This document shows, piece after piece, positions 49,713-60,912 of a stretch of DNA of 64,000 bases (position 1 is its first letter; every line of letters starts with the position of its first letter). The position numbers were made by a program, and so were the translations under genes. This DNA is from Agromyces terreus. Lineage in GTDB: Bacteria; Actinomycetota; Actinomycetes; Actinomycetales; Microbacteriaceae. The notes under the pieces are model-generated. The model did no database searches and was not told the origin of the DNA. It was given only the letters and a program-made list of their open reading frames with translations. The DNA lies in contig NZ_WBIS01000006.1 of NCBI RefSeq assembly GCF_009749465.1, forward strand, positions 1 to 64,000, in the 5' to 3' direction.

Positions 49713-51326
49713 TCAGCGGAGGTCGTCGTCGAGGTCGTAGATGGGGAAGGTTCCGAAGCCGGGCTTGATGAGCGGCTCGGCCGTCGAGGGCAGCACGCGC
49801 ACCGTCGGAAGCCCGAGCGAGACGCGGGCGCCGCCCCCGCCCGAAGCGTCTGCGCCGGGAGAGGCGGGAACGCCGCAGCTCTCGGCCTGCGAGCGATCCC
49901 ATGCGTCGCCCGAGCGCGTGCGGCGGATGCGCAGGGGCGCACCGGCGGGTGCGTCGGCGATGAGGTGGAACGGCGCCGCCTGCGTGATGACCACGGACAC
50001 CACGTCGCCCGGACGAGGCATCGCGGAGCCGTTCGGCACCTCGAAGTGCACGAGCCTGCTGTCTTCGGCGCGGCCGCTCAGGCGGTGCGTCTCGGCGTCC
50101 TTCTTGCCCTCGCCCGTGGACACGAGCACCTCGACCGCACGCCCCACGAGCTTCTGGTTCTCCTCCCAGGAGATGCGCTCCTGCAGCGCGGTGAGACGCT
50201 CGTAGCGCTCTTGCACGACCTCTTTCGGGATCTGGTCGTCCATGGTCGCGGCGGGCGTGCCGGGGCGGATGGAGTACTGGAACGTGAAGGCGGAGGCGAA
50301 CCGCGCCGCCTCGACCACGCGCATGGTCTCGAGGAAGTCCTCCTCGGTCTCGCCGGGGAACCCGACGATGATGTCGGTCGAGATGGCCGCGTTCGGGATC
50401 TTCGCACGCACCCGGTCGAGGATGCCGAGGAACTTCTCGGAGCGGTACGACCGGCGCATCGCCTTCAGGACGCGGTCGGATCCGGACTGCAACGGCATGT
50501 GCAGCTGCGGCATGACGGCGGGGGTCTCGGCCATCGCGTCGATGACGTCGTCGGTGAAGGCGGCCGGATGCGGGCTGGTGAACCGGATGCGCTCGAGGCC
50601 CTCGATCCGGCCGGCCGCCCGCAGCAGCTTGCCGAACGCCTGACGGTCGCCGAACTCGACGCCGTAGGAGTTCACGTTCTGCCCCAGGAGCGTGACCTCC
50701 ATCGCGCCGTCGTCGACGAGCGCCTGCACCTCGGCGAGCACGTCGCCCGGTCGACGGTCCTTCTCCTTGCCGCGCAGCGACGGCACGATGCAGAACGTGC
50801 AGGTGTTGTTGCAGCCGACCGAGATCGACACCCAGCCGCTGTAGGTCGAGTCGCGCTTGGTCGGCAGCGTGGACGGGAACACCTCGAGGGCGTCGAGGAT
50901 CTCGAGCTGGGCCTCGTCGTTGTGGCGCGCCCGTTCGAGCAGGCTCGGCAGCGAGCCCATGTTGTGCGTGCCGAACACGACATCGACCCAGGGTGCCTTC
51001 TCGAGGATGACGTTCTTGTCCTTCTGGGCGAGGCAGCCGCCGACGGCGATCTGCATGCCCGCGTGACGCCGCTTGACCCCGGCGAGGTGGCCGAGGTTGC
51101 CGTAGAGCTTGTTGTCGGCGTTCTCGCGGACCGCGCAGGTGTTGATGACGACGATGTCGGCCTCGGCGCCGTCGGCCGGGACGTAGCCCGCCGCCTCGAG
51201 CGACCCCGAGAGGCGTTCGGAATCGTGCACGTTCATCTGGCAGCCGAAGGTGCGCACCTCGTAGGTGCGGGGTGCGGGCGCGGCGCCGTGGGCCTCGGCG
51301 ACCGAGACGTCGTCAGTGATGCTCAT
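49713..51326 (-). CDS. miaB: tRNA-2-methylthio-N6-dimethylallyladenosine synthase
   Basis: 537 aa. Radical SAM methylthiotransferase. N-terminal cluster cysteines are C29, C64 and C98; the radical SAM triad is C172, C176, C179 (CNNTCTFC); a TRAM domain follows at about residues 405-470. The C-terminal 60-70 residues are Gly/Ser-rich and family-specific. The start has GGAG before ATG 51326, 12 bases from the recX stop. Confidence 0.95.
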   Translation of the reverse strand: MSITDDVSVAEAHGAAPAPRTYEVRTFGCQMNVHDSERLSGSLEAAGYVPADGAEADIVVINTCAVRENADNKLYGNLGHLAGVKRRHAGMQIAVGGCLAQKDKNVILEKAPWVDVVFGTHNMGSLPSLLERARHNDEAQLEILDALEVFPSTLPTKRDSTYSGWVSISVGCNNTCTFCIVPSLRGKEKDRRPGDVLAEVQALVDDGAMEVTLLGQNVNSYGVEFGDRQAFGKLLRAAGRIEGLERIRFTSPHPAAFTDDVIDAMAETPAVMPQLHMPLQSGSDRVLKAMRRSYRSEKFLGILDRVRAKIPNAAISTDIIVGFPGETEEDFLETMRVVEAARFASAFTFQYSIRPGTPAATMDDQIPKEVVQERYERLTALQERISWEENQKLVGRAVEVLVSTGEGKKDAETHRLSGRAEDSRLVHFEVPNGSAMPRPGDVVSVVITQAAPFHLIADAPAGAPLRIRRTRSGDAWDRSQAESCGVPASPGADASGGGGARVSLGLPTVRVLPSTAEPLIKPGFGTFPIYDLDDDLR

Positions 51327-51338
51327 GATGACTCCAGT

Positions 51339-52019
51339 TTACGAGCCCTCGGCTGCGAGCGCCTGCGTCACCGCCTGACGGACGACCTCGCCCGAGTACC
51401 CGCGGCGCTGGAGGAAGGCGGAGAGGCGGCGCTCGGCCACCTGGTGCTCGAGCCCCCGCAACTGGCGCACGCGACGCTCGGCCACCGCGAGCGCGTTCTC
51501 GAACTCGGTCTCGGGGTCGAGGCCGTCGAGCGCGGCCCGGGCCGCCTCGGCGTCCACGCCGCGACGAGAGAGCTCTTGGAGAATGGCGCCGCTGCCCTTG
51601 CCCCGCCGACCCGCGTTGACGTGCACGAGCTGCTCGGCGAGGCGTGCGTCGTCGAGGTACCCGAAGCGCTCGTACCGCTCGATCCACTCCTCGATCTCGG
51701 CCGCGTCGAGCCCGTGCTCGACGAGGGCCGAACGCACCTCGGCGACGGACAGCGACGACCGGCGCAGTCGCGCGACGATGATGCGATCGATGCGCTCGTC
51801 GCGCTCGGGCCCGGTCTCGCGGTCGACGTCGGGATCGGCCTCGTCGTCGCGCTCGGGCCCGGGGTCGACCGCCGTCATGACCGGCCGGCGTCGGCCGCCC
51901 GAGCGGGAACCCCCGACCCGGGCAGCCGGGGCCGCAGGGGCAGCGCCCTCGGACTCGCGCCCGGGTTTCGCCCAGGGCAGGTACGAGACCGGTGCGATGT
52001 GCTCTGCTTCGTCGTTCAT
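51339..52019 (-). CDS. recX: Regulatory protein RecX
   Basis: 226 aa. Modulates RecA filaments. The three-helix RecX repeats cover about residues 75-220 (VARLRRSSLSVAEVRSALVEHGL, ERFGYLDDARLAEQLV, RGYSGEVVRQAV). The first 70 residues are low complexity. The ATG at 52019 has GGGGGAG upstream, and the gene lies 77 bases after recA. Confidence 0.92.
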   Translation of the reverse strand: MNDEAEHIAPVSYLPWAKPGRESEGAAPAAPAARVGGSRSGGRRRPVMTAVDPGPERDDEADPDVDRETGPERDERIDRIIVARLRRSSLSVAEVRSALVEHGLDAAEIEEWIERYERFGYLDDARLAEQLVHVNAGRRGKGSGAILQELSRRGVDAEAARAALDGLDPETEFENALAVAERRVRQLRGLEHQVAERRLSAFLQRRGYSGEVVRQAVTQALAAEGS

Positions 52020-52096
52020 CGACGCTCCCCCGGTCTCGTACCCGATCCGCCGGCATGCCGGTCGGCCATGATCGTCACCGCACTGCGGCGGTTCGC

Positions 52097-53170
<1,074 letters not shown>

Positions 53171-53374
53171 GATTGGCTCCTTCGTGGGCGATGCGGCTGC
53201 CTCTAGGCTGTCGTTGCTCGGGTGGGTCGTGACCCGCGCCGTGCGGCGACAAGGCGGTTGCGGTGTGTTCCGACGTCAGAACCGTATGGCCGACCACCGA
53301 CATCCGTCGGGCGAACCGTCGAGATGTGGAGAGTCGCGTCGAAGCTCCTGCTGTTGAGGAGCGTATCGGATCGA

Positions 53375-53390
53375 CCGAACAGATGTTCGA
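53375..53390. promoter_or_regulatory. LexA (SOS) box upstream of recA
   Basis: CCGAAC-AGAT-GTTCGA fits the SOS consensus with one mismatch, about 205 bases before the recA ATG. The leftward transcript could use the GATACG element nearby. Isolated half-sites TCGAAC (53406-53411) and GTTCGA (53427-53432) lie just upstream. Confidence 0.75.
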
Positions 53391-53447
53391 TCGCCGCCCC
53401 GCGTGTCGAACATGCCTTCGGCGCACGTTCGATCGGAGATCGTCGCC

Positions 53448-53693
53448 TCAGCGCGTGCCGTGCGCGCCCGACGCCCCCGGCGTCGGTCTGCCGACGCCGT
53501 GCCGGCGCTCCTCCGGCACATCCGCCGCATCGCAGAGGGCGAACCACACCGTGCGCGCCGGCACCCCGGCCGCGAGCGCCTCGCGCGCCGTGCGCCCGCC
53601 GACGCCCGCCAGCGCCAGGTCGGCGACCACCACGGCGCCGTACCCCGCGCCGAACTCGTGATCGACGGCGAACCGGAACTCGCTCAACTTCAC
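53448..53693 (-). CDS. DUF3046 domain protein
   Basis: 81 aa. Matches the DUF3046 family found beside recA in Actinobacteria: KLSEFRFAVDHEFGAGYGAVVVADLALAGVGGRTA and WFALCDAADVPEERRHG. The start is GTG 53693 with AGGAG ten bases upstream. Function unknown; may act in the recA neighbourhood. Confidence 0.88.
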   Translation of the reverse strand: MKLSEFRFAVDHEFGAGYGAVVVADLALAGVGGRTAREALAAGVPARTVWFALCDAADVPEERRHGVGRPTPGASGAHGTR

Positions 53694-53726
53694 TGGGACT
53701 CCTGTGGACGAGACGGGCGGGAGACG

Positions 53727-53760
53727 AACGATCGGCCGGTCGAAGGACCGGCCGATCGTT
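53727..53760 (-). terminator. Terminator after clgR
   Basis: AACGATCGGCCGGTC (53727-53741) and its complement (53746-53760) form a perfect 15-bp stem with a GAAG loop, just after the clgR stop. Confidence 0.85.
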
Positions 53761-53781
53761 GATCGTGAGACGTGTGGGAGC

Positions 53782-54090
53782 TCAGCGCACCATCATGCCC
53801 GCGTCGAACTCGGCGACGAGCTCGTCGGGCAGGCTGTCGGGCACGACCGAGAGGCTCTCGAGCACGGCGAGCCGATCGCCGACCTCGTGCATGATCACCG
53901 AGATGGGCGTGTCGAGCGCTTCTGCGACCGATGCGAGGATCTCGGAGGAGGCCTCTTTCTGACCGCGCTCCACCTCGCTCAGATAGCCGAGCGCGACGCT
54001 CGCCTTGGACGCGACCTGACGAAGGGTACGACCCTTCTGCAGTCGGAAGTCCCTCAGAACATCGCCGATCTCCTGTCGAACCAGAACCAT
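53782..54090 (-). CDS. clgR: XRE-family regulator ClgR
   Basis: 102 aa. A helix-turn-helix near residues 20-65 (RTLRQVASKASVALGYLSEVERGQKEASSEILAS) and a ClgR-like tail ending in DELVAEFDAGMMVR. In Actinobacteria ClgR activates clpP and clpC protease genes and others. AAGGAGG precedes the ATG. A TAGACT -10 lies at 54146-54151. The tail with Val-Arg end resembles degradation-sensitive ends, which fits ClgR's own turnover by Clp. Confidence 0.88.
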   Translation of the reverse strand: MVLVRQEIGDVLRDFRLQKGRTLRQVASKASVALGYLSEVERGQKEASSEILASVAEALDTPISVIMHEVGDRLAVLESLSVVPDSLPDELVAEFDAGMMVR

Positions 54091-54145
54091 CGGGAACCTC
54101 CTTCGTACTGCCTGCGACTCCGCCGGAGCCGGAAACGGGAGCGTC

Positions 54146-54174
54146 AGTCTACCTGAAACTCGGTGCTTCCAATC
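54146..54174 (-). promoter_or_regulatory. Promoter of clgR
   Basis: -10 TAGACT (54146-54151) with a -35-like GATTGG 17 bases upstream gives a leader of about 50 bases to the clgR start. Confidence 0.45.
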
Positions 54175-54318
54175 TAGCGTCGCACACTGGGGCTTTCGTG
54201 TGAACCTGGCAGATGTAACAGGGTCTTCACGATCGGTATTCCGCGGTTCGCGAGACCGATCCGAAGTGCGGTCGGATGCCGCGGCGCAGCCGGTCGATCG
54301 ACCGATGCGGGTCGATGG

Positions 54319-54828
54319 TCAGAGTCGCTCGAGCACGGCCGACAGGGCCGCGGCCACCGTCGCCCGCCGGATGCCGGCGCGATCGCCGTGCAGGCCGAGC
54401 TCGATCGCCTCCACCCGGTCGCCCGCGGCGACGGCCACGAAGACCGTGCCCGGCGGCTTGCCGTCCTGCGGATCCGGTCCGGCGACGCCGGTGGTCGCGA
54501 CGCCGAGGTCGGCGGGCCGCCCGTCGATCGCGAGCGCACGCCGCACCCCGACGGCCATCTGGCGCGCCACCTCGGGATGCACCGCGCCCTCCTGTTCGAG
54601 GAGCGCGGCCGAGACGCCGAGCAACGAACGCTTCACGGCCGAGTCGTAGGCCACGACTCCCCCGTTGAGCACGGCGGAGGCGCCGGGGACATCCGCGATC
54701 CGAGCCGCGACGAGGCCGCCCGTCAACGACTCGGCGACCGCGATGCGCAGGCCCCGCCGCGCCAACTCGGCGACCAGCCGGGTGGCGTCCGGATCCACCT
54801 CGTCGGGCCGCGGCATCCGCTCGACCAT
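54319..54828 (-). CDS. cinA: CinA C-terminal domain protein (nicotinamide-nucleotide amidase)
   Basis: 169 aa, C-terminal domain only. Visible motifs: AVAESLTGGLVAARIADVPGAS, GVVAYDSAVKRSLLGV, and GVATTGVAGPDPQDGKPPGTVFVAV. Relatives deamidate NMN in NAD recycling. It is 3 bases after pgsA. Common order in Actinobacteria: ftsK-pgsA-cinA-clgR-recA. Confidence 0.93.
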   Translation of the reverse strand: MVERMPRPDEVDPDATRLVAELARRGLRIAVAESLTGGLVAARIADVPGASAVLNGGVVAYDSAVKRSLLGVSAALLEQEGAVHPEVARQMAVGVRRALAIDGRPADLGVATTGVAGPDPQDGKPPGTVFVAVAAGDRVEAIELGLHGDRAGIRRATVAAALSAVLERL

Positions 54829-54830
54829 GC

Positions 54831-55433
54831 TCAGGACGCGGGCCGGTCGCTGCGGGCCAACCGCACCGCGTCACGCACGTAGAGCAGACCCGACCAGAGC
54901 GTCAGCACGACGGCCGCGGTCATGAGCACGAGGTTCACCCAGTGCACCCACTCGCCGAACACGGTCCAGAGCGGAACGAGGGCGAACGAGATCGCGACGG
55001 CCTGGACGAGGGTCTTCAGCTTGCCGCCCGAGGAGGCGGGCACGACGTTGCCGCGTCGCAGCTCGACGAACCGCCAGACCGTGATGCCGACCTCGCGCAC
55101 GACGATGAGCGCGGTCACCCACCACGGCAGCTCGCCGAGGATCGACAGGCACACGAGCGCGCCGCTCGTGAGCAGCTTGTCGGCGATCGGGTCGAGGAGC
55201 TTGCCGAGATCGGTGACGAGGCCCCGCGAGCGGGCGATGTGGCCGTCGATGCCGTCGGTCGCGATGGCGATGATGAAGAGGGCCGCGGCGGCCCAGCGGA
55301 GCCATCCGTCGGCGCCGTCGTCGGCGAGCAGCATCCAGAAGAAGACCGGAGCGAGCAGGATGCGGACGATCGTGATCGCGTTCGGGAGGTTCCAGTTCGC
55401 CGATCGCCCTGGGCTTGCGGCGGAGGAGGTCAT
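54831..55433 (-). CDS. pgsA: CDP-diacylglycerol-glycerol-3-phosphate 3-phosphatidyltransferase
   Basis: 200 aa, integral membrane. The CDP-alcohol phosphotransferase motif is intact (DGIDGHIARSRG..TDLGKLLDPIAD) near residues 63-88, and about five membrane helices follow. Makes phosphatidylglycerophosphate. TATCCT is 7 bases before the ATG at 55433 (55441-55446): leaderless candidate. Confidence 0.95.
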   Translation of the reverse strand: MTSSAASPGRSANWNLPNAITIVRILLAPVFFWMLLADDGADGWLRWAAAALFIIAIATDGIDGHIARSRGLVTDLGKLLDPIADKLLTSGALVCLSILGELPWWVTALIVVREVGITVWRFVELRRGNVVPASSGGKLKTLVQAVAISFALVPLWTVFGEWVHWVNLVLMTAAVVLTLWSGLLYVRDAVRLARSDRPAS

Positions 55434-55528
55434 GCTCGAAAGGATACCGGCCCGACGCGGCCCGGGCGCGACATCAGCCCGCGCGCGGCAACGGAGCGGG
55501 AGAACCGGCCGTCACGCACCGACCGGGC

Positions 55529-58480
55529 TCAATCGCGGCCGGTGAGGCCCCACGCGTCTTCATCGTCGTCGCCCTCGACCTCGGGCAGGCCCTGCGTGGC
55601 CCTCGCGACCGGGTCGTCGTCATAGCGGTCGTCGGGCGCGCCGTAGCCGTCGGCCGGCGACGTCGGCTGCGACGAGGTCGCGCCGACCGGCGCTGCGCCC
55701 TGGACCGCCTGCGCCGGCTGCGGCGCCGGTGCGGTTGCGGCCGGTGCGCCCGGCTCGCCGCGCAGCCGCGCGAGCACGCCGGGGAGCTGTTCGGCGGTGA
55801 CGAGCACGTCGCGCGCCTTGGAGCCCTCGGACGGGCCGACGATCTCGCGGGACTCGAGCAGGTCCATCAGGCGGCCCGCCTTGGCGAAGCCGACCCGGAG
55901 CTTCCGCTGCAGCATCGACGTCGAACCGAACTGGGTCGACACGACGAGCTCGGCCGCCGCGAGCAGCAGTTCGAGGTCGTCGCCGATGTCGGCGTCGATC
56001 TCCTTCTTCTCGACCGACGCCGCGACATCCTGCCGATACTCGGGCCGAGCCTGCCGAGTGACGTGCTTGACGACCTTCTCGATCTCGGTCTCGCTCACCC
56101 ATGCGCCCTGCACGCGCACCGGCTTGGAGGCGCCCATCGGGAGGAACAGTCCGTCGCCCTGCCCGATGAGCTTGTCGGCGCCGGGCTGGTCGAGGATGAC
56201 CCTGGAGTCGGTGACGCTCGTGACCGCGAAGGCCAGACGCGAGGGCACGTTCGCCTTGATGAGCCCCGTCACGACGTCGACCGACGGCCGCTGCGTGGCG
56301 AGCACGAGATGGATGCCCGACGCACGGGCCAACTGCGTGATGCGGACGATCGAATCCTCGACGTCGCGGGGGGCGACCATCATGAGGTCGGCGAGCTCGT
56401 CGACGACGACCAGGAGGTAGGGGTACGGCTTCAGCTGGCGCTCACTGCCGGCGGGGAGCACGATCTCGTCGTTCACGACGGCCTTGTTGAAGTCGTCGAT
56501 GTGCCGGAACCCGAACGACGCCAGGTCGTCGTAGCGCATGTCCATCTCTTTCACGACCCACTGCAGCGCCTCGGCCGCCTTCTTGGGGTTCGTGATGATG
56601 GGCGTGATCAGGTGCGGGACGCCCGCGTAGGGCGCGAGCTCGACGCGCTTGGGGTCGATGAGCACCATGCGCACGTCGGCCGGCTTGGCGCGCATGAGCA
56701 ACGAGGTGATCATCGAGTTCACGAAGCTCGACTTGCCGGAACCGGTCGAGCCGGCGACGAGCAGGTGGGGCATCTTCGCGAGGTTGGCGACGACGTGCCC
56801 GCCGCCCACGTCTTTGCCGACGCCGATCGTCATCGGATGCTTCGCGTTCACGGCGGCCGTGGAGCGGAGGATGTCGCCGAGCGTCACGATCTCGCGGTCG
56901 GCGTTCGGGATCTCGACGCCGATCGCGCTCTTGCCGGGGATCGGCGAGAGGATGCGCACCTCGTTGGACGCGACGGCGTACGCGAGGTTCTTCGACAGGG
57001 CGATGACGCGCTCGACCTTGACGCCCGGCCCGAGCTCGATCTCGTACTGCGTGACGGTGGGGCCGCGCGAGAACCCGGTGACCTTCGCGTCGACGCCGAA
57101 CTGGTCGAGCACGCCCGTGATCTGGCGCACGACCTCGTCGTTCGCCGCCGAACGCGACTTCGCGGGCGCTCCGGCCGCGAGCGTGGACGACGCGGGCAGA
57201 TTGTAGGGCCGGTCGGGCTCGGGTTCTGCGGGAAGGCCCGCACCGGGGAGCGGCGCTCCGGCCGCGCCGCCCGCCGCGAGGTCTGCCGCGGCCGCGTCGT
57301 CGAAGACGTCGAACGCGCCGGTCGCACCCGCGTCGTCGCCGCGGAGCCCGGTGCCGCCGTGCTGCACGTCGCCCGTGAACCGCTGCAGGGCCGACTCGGC
57401 CCGCTCGAGGTCGCCGACCACCTCGGCGCCGTACCCCGCCGCCCCGCCGACGCCCTCGATGGGCGACTCGAAACTGCCTTCGGCCGACCCAGCGCCGAAC
57501 ACGGCCGTGATGCCGTCTGCGCCGGGCGCCGCGAACTCGGGATCGACCTCGCGGTTGGAATCGTTGCGCCGCCACCACGGCAGCATGCCGCCCTTGCCGG
57601 GCGCCTCGTCGTCGCCCGACGCCTCGAGCGCGTCGATGCCGTCGAGTTCGACCGGCACCGACTTGCGACCGTGCTTGGGCTTCTCGGCCTTCGCCGGGGT
57701 ATCGGACGCGTCGACGTGCTCGGGCTCGCCGAACAGCCAGGCGTACAGTTCGCGGAACCGTGCCGGGATGCGGTTCGGCGGGGTCTTCGTGATGATGAGC
57801 AGCGACAGCAGCAGCAGCACGATGACGACCGCCGTGGCTCCGACCGGGGTGATGAGCAGCGCGAGGGGCTCGGCGAGCATCCACCCGAGGATGCCGCCCG
57901 CGCGCGCGAGCACCGGCATGCCTTCGCTGGGCGCCGGACGACCGCCGAAGAGATGGCAGAGGCCCGACACGGTCAGGAGCAGGATGGCCAGGCCGATGCC
58001 GATGCGCGTGTTGTCGTGCACCGAACTCGGGTGGCGGAACAGCCACACCGCGAAGAGCACCATGATGACGGGCAGCGCGAACGCGACGCGACCGACGAGC
58101 AGCCCGAAGGTCCAGGAGTCGAGGTTCTGGGCGAACGGCTCGTTGATGAAGAACCACTCGACCACGGCGCCCGCGATCGCGAGGAGCACGAGGAAGAACG
58201 GCAATCCGTCGCGACGCTCCTCTTTCGAGAGCGACTCGGGCCCGAGGGCGCGGGCGGCGCCGCCCGTGACGTGGGCCATGCCCATCCACATGCGGACGAG
58301 CACGTTCGGACGATCGGATGCCGCGGGGCTCGACTTCGTCGAAGCGCCCCGCGTCGTGGCGGCCGGCAGCTTCTTCGTCGGCGTCGTCCTGGACGCCGCC
58401 GTCTTCGACGTCGACGTCTTCGAACCACCGCGCGCGGATGCGCTCGGGGCGCGCCCGTTCGACCTGGTGCTCGTAGCCAT
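55529..58480 (-). CDS. ftsK: DNA translocase FtsK
   Basis: 983 aa. The Ala/Lys/Thr-rich N-terminus is followed by about four membrane segments (residues 95-260), a low-complexity linker, and the motor: Walker [10 protein letters not shown] and [10 protein letters not shown], then the gamma DNA-reading domain ending near [26 protein letters not shown]. Moves chromosome ends at septation. ATG 58480 preferred: TAACGT lies 7 bases upstream (58488-58493), and a GTG two codons earlier would fall within the inferred leader. Confidence 0.96.
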   Translation of the reverse strand: MATSTRSNGRAPSASARGGSKTSTSKTAASRTTPTKKLPAATTRGASTKSSPAASDRPNVLVRMWMGMAHVTGGAARALGPESLSKEERRDGLPFFLVLLAIAGAVVEWFFINEPFAQNLDSWTFGLLVGRVAFALPVIMVLFAVWLFRHPSSVHDNTRIGIGLAILLLTVSGLCHLFGGRPAPSEGMPVLARAGGILGWMLAEPLALLITPVGATAVVIVLLLLSLLIITKTPPNRIPARFRELYAWLFGEPEHVDASDTPAKAEKPKHGRKSVPVELDGIDALEASGDDEAPGKGGMLPWWRRNDSNREVDPEFAAPGADGITAVFGAGSAEGSFESPIEGVGGAAGYGAEVVGDLERAESALQRFTGDVQHGGTGLRGDDAGATGAFDVFDDAAAADLAAGGAAGAPLPGAGLPAEPEPDRPYNLPASSTLAAGAPAKSRSAANDEVVRQITGVLDQFGVDAKVTGFSRGPTVTQYEIELGPGVKVERVIALSKNLAYAVASNEVRILSPIPGKSAIGVEIPNADREIVTLGDILRSTAAVNAKHPMTIGVGKDVGGGHVVANLAKMPHLLVAGSTGSGKSSFVNSMITSLLMRAKPADVRMVLIDPKRVELAPYAGVPHLITPIITNPKKAAEALQWVVKEMDMRYDDLASFGFRHIDDFNKAVVNDEIVLPAGSERQLKPYPYLLVVVDELADLMMVAPRDVEDSIVRITQLARASGIHLVLATQRPSVDVVTGLIKANVPSRLAFAVTSVTDSRVILDQPGADKLIGQGDGLFLPMGASKPVRVQGAWVSETEIEKVVKHVTRQARPEYRQDVAASVEKKEIDADIGDDLELLLAAAELVVSTQFGSTSMLQRKLRVGFAKAGRLMDLLESREIVGPSEGSKARDVLVTAEQLPGVLARLRGEPGAPAATAPAPQPAQAVQGAAPVGATSSQPTSPADGYGAPDDRYDDDPVARATQGLPEVEGDDDEDAWGLTGRD

Positions 58481-58558
58481 ACCCACTACGTTAGGGCCGA
58501 CGGCCGACAGCGGGCCGCTGATCCCCGCGAGTGTCCGCGATCGTCGGCGGGCGGGGGC

Positions 58559-59050
58559 CTACCCCAGGCGGCGGACCATGGTGTCTCGTCCGCCGCGCGA
58601 CGCGACCACGGCGAACCCCTCGCTGCGATACAGGCTCTCGGCATGGTTGCCGTGCTCCACGCTCAGCGCGATCCGCGAGAATCCCGCCGCGTGCGCGGCA
58701 TCCGTCAGCGCCTGGAGGAGCGCGCGGCCGACGCCCTGCGCACGCCAGACCGGCGTCACGCCGATGATGAGCTCCGGCACGCCCGCCGCCACGAACCCGT
58801 GCGCCGGCACGTCGGCCGCGAGCAGGCGATACCAGGCCGCTCCCACCGGCCGCTGCTGCGGGTCGTCGGCGACGAATCCGCGATCGGCCGGGCGCGGCCA
58901 CCCCGCGATGTAGTTGCGGTACACGGGATCGCTCAGCACCGCCGGCCTCGGACGCGTCGAGGTGCCGTGCCAGTTCGCCGCCTCGACCACCATGTCGGCG
59001 AGGAAGGACCCATCGCCGACACCGGCCGGGCGGATCGTGAAGTCCGCCAT
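58559..59050 (-). CDS. GNAT-family N-acetyltransferase
   Basis: 163 aa from ATG 59050. Acetyl-CoA-binding motif V.P.WR.QGVGRALL (VTPVWRAQGVGRALLQAL) near residue 105 and the C-terminal SVEHGNHAESLYRSEGF match GNAT. Substrate unknown. TATCCT is 6 bases before the ATG (59057-59062), a leaderless arrangement that supports this start over the GTG at 59068. Confidence 0.88.
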   Translation of the reverse strand: MADFTIRPAGVGDGSFLADMVVEAANWHGTSTRPRPAVLSDPVYRNYIAGWPRPADRGFVADDPQQRPVGAAWYRLLAADVPAHGFVAAGVPELIIGVTPVWRAQGVGRALLQALTDAAHAAGFSRIALSVEHGNHAESLYRSEGFAVVASRGGRDTMVRRLG

Positions 59051-59128
59051 GGCCGGAGGATACGCCACGACGGTTTCGGCGGTGTTTCGCCGCTGCCGCC
59101 GACGCCGCTGCCGCCGACGCCGCCGGTG

Positions 59129-60805
59129 TTACGCCTCGATGACGAGCGGCACGAGCATCGGACGCCGGCGCAGGCGACGGCTCACCCACGTTCCGACCGT
59201 GCGGCGCACGATCTGCTGGAGCGTGTGCGCGTCGCGGGTGCCGTTCTGCGCGGCCTCGAGCAACGCCGCCGAGATCTTCGGCTTCACGTCCTCGAAGACC
59301 GAGTCGTCTTCGGCGAACCCGCGGGCGTGGATCTCGGGACCGACGATGATGCGCCCGGTCGCGGCATCCACCACGATGATGATCGAGATGAAGCCCTCTT
59401 CACCCAGGATGCGGCGGTCCTTGAGGTCGGCGTCGGTGATCTCGCCCACCGTGGAGCCGTCGACGTAGACGAACCCGAGATCGAGTTGGCCCGCGACCTT
59501 CATGTCGCCGTCGAGCAGGTCGTAGACCGTGCCGTTCTCGCCGATGAACGTGTTCGCCTCGGGGATGCCCGTGTCGTGCGCGAGCTTCGCGTTCGCGAAC
59601 AGGTGACGGTACTCGCCGTGGATCGGCAGCACGTTGCGCGGCTTGAGGATGTTGTAGCAGTAGAGGAGCTCGCCCGCGGCCGCGTGGCCCGAGACGTGCA
59701 CCTTCGCGTTGCCCTTGTGCACGACGTTCGCGCCGAGCTTCGTGAGCCCGTCGATCACGCGGTACACGGCGTTCTCGTTGCCCGGGATCAGGCTCGACGC
59801 GAGGATCACGGTGTCGCCCTCGCCCACCTCGATCTGGTGGTCGCGGTTCGCCATGCGGCTGAGCACCGCCATCGGCTCGCCCTGCGAACCCGTCGACATG
59901 TAGACGATCTCGTCGTCGGGGATGTCGCCCGCCTTCTTGTAGTCGACGAGCACGCCCTCGGGCACCTTGAGGTAGCCGAGATCGGCGGCGATGGTCATGT
60001 TGCGCACCATGCTGCGCCCGAGCAGGGCCACCCGCCGCCCGTTCTGGTGCGCCGCGTCGAGCACCTGCTGCACGCGGTGCACGTGGCTCGAGAAGCTCGC
60101 CACGATCACCCGACGCGGGGCGCGGGCGATGACCTCGTCGAGCACGGGGCCGATCGCGCGCTCGAGCGGCGTGAAGCCCGGGACATCCGCATTGGTCGAA
60201 TCGACCATGAACAGGTCGACGCCCTCCTCGCCGAGGCGGGCGAACTCGCGCAGGTCGGTCAGGCGGCCGTCGAGCGGCAGCTGGTCCATCTTGAAGTCGC
60301 CCGTCGCGAGCACCGTGCCCGCATCGGTGTGGATCGCGACGGCCAGCGCATCGGGGATCGAGTGGTTGACCGCGACGAATTCGAGGTCGAACGGGCCGAT
60401 CTGCTCGTCTTGGCCCTCTCGCACCGTGAGGCTGTACGGCTGGATGCGGTGCTCCTTGAGCTTCGCCTCGACCAGCGCGAGCGTCAGCTGCGACCCGATC
60501 AGCGGGATGTCGGCGCGCATGCGCAGCAGGTACGGCACGCCGCCGATGTGGTCCTCGTGGCCGTGGGTGAGCACGACGCCGACGATGTCGTCGACGCGAT
60601 CGCGCAGGAACCCGAAGTCGGGCAGGATCAGGTCGACGCCCGGCTGGTGCTCCTCGGGGAAGAGCACGCCGCAGTCGACGATGAGGATCTTGCCGTCGAT
60701 CTCGTAGCTCGTCATGTTGCGGCCGACCTCGCCGAGGCCGCCGATCGGGATGATGCGAAGGGTTCCGGGGGTCAGCGGGGCAGGATCGATGATGGCGTCG
60801 GGCAT
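59129..60805 (-). CDS. rnj: Ribonuclease J
   Basis: 558 aa. Metallo-beta-lactamase plus beta-CASP domains: metal motif HGHEDH at 81-86, later HSIPDALA, and the C-terminal region after 450. 5'-to-3' exonuclease/endonuclease for RNA turnover. The start ATG 60805 has AAGGAGG. Cotranscribed with dapA at 60913, 107 bases upstream. Confidence 0.96.
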   Translation of the reverse strand: MPDAIIDPAPLTPGTLRIIPIGGLGEVGRNMTSYEIDGKILIVDCGVLFPEEHQPGVDLILPDFGFLRDRVDDIVGVVLTHGHEDHIGGVPYLLRMRADIPLIGSQLTLALVEAKLKEHRIQPYSLTVREGQDEQIGPFDLEFVAVNHSIPDALAVAIHTDAGTVLATGDFKMDQLPLDGRLTDLREFARLGEEGVDLFMVDSTNADVPGFTPLERAIGPVLDEVIARAPRRVIVASFSSHVHRVQQVLDAAHQNGRRVALLGRSMVRNMTIAADLGYLKVPEGVLVDYKKAGDIPDDEIVYMSTGSQGEPMAVLSRMANRDHQIEVGEGDTVILASSLIPGNENAVYRVIDGLTKLGANVVHKGNAKVHVSGHAAAGELLYCYNILKPRNVLPIHGEYRHLFANAKLAHDTGIPEANTFIGENGTVYDLLDGDMKVAGQLDLGFVYVDGSTVGEITDADLKDRRILGEEGFISIIIVVDAATGRIIVGPEIHARGFAEDDSVFEDVKPKISAALLEAAQNGTRDAHTLQQIVRRTVGTWVSRRLRRRPMLVPLVIEA

Positions 60806-60912
60806 GGGCCCTCCTTCGGTTCGGTGTTCAGTTCGGTGCCGGCCCTGTGACCGGCGGATGTCTCGGGGCGGATGCCTGCGCGCACGGCGGCGCGCCGCGG
60901 CATCCGCTCGTC

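Noticed and set aside
55415-60850. 1811-residue plus-strand open frame
   Set aside because: It lies opposite ftsK, the acetyltransferase and RNase J, which have clear family matches; typical GC-rich antisense frame.
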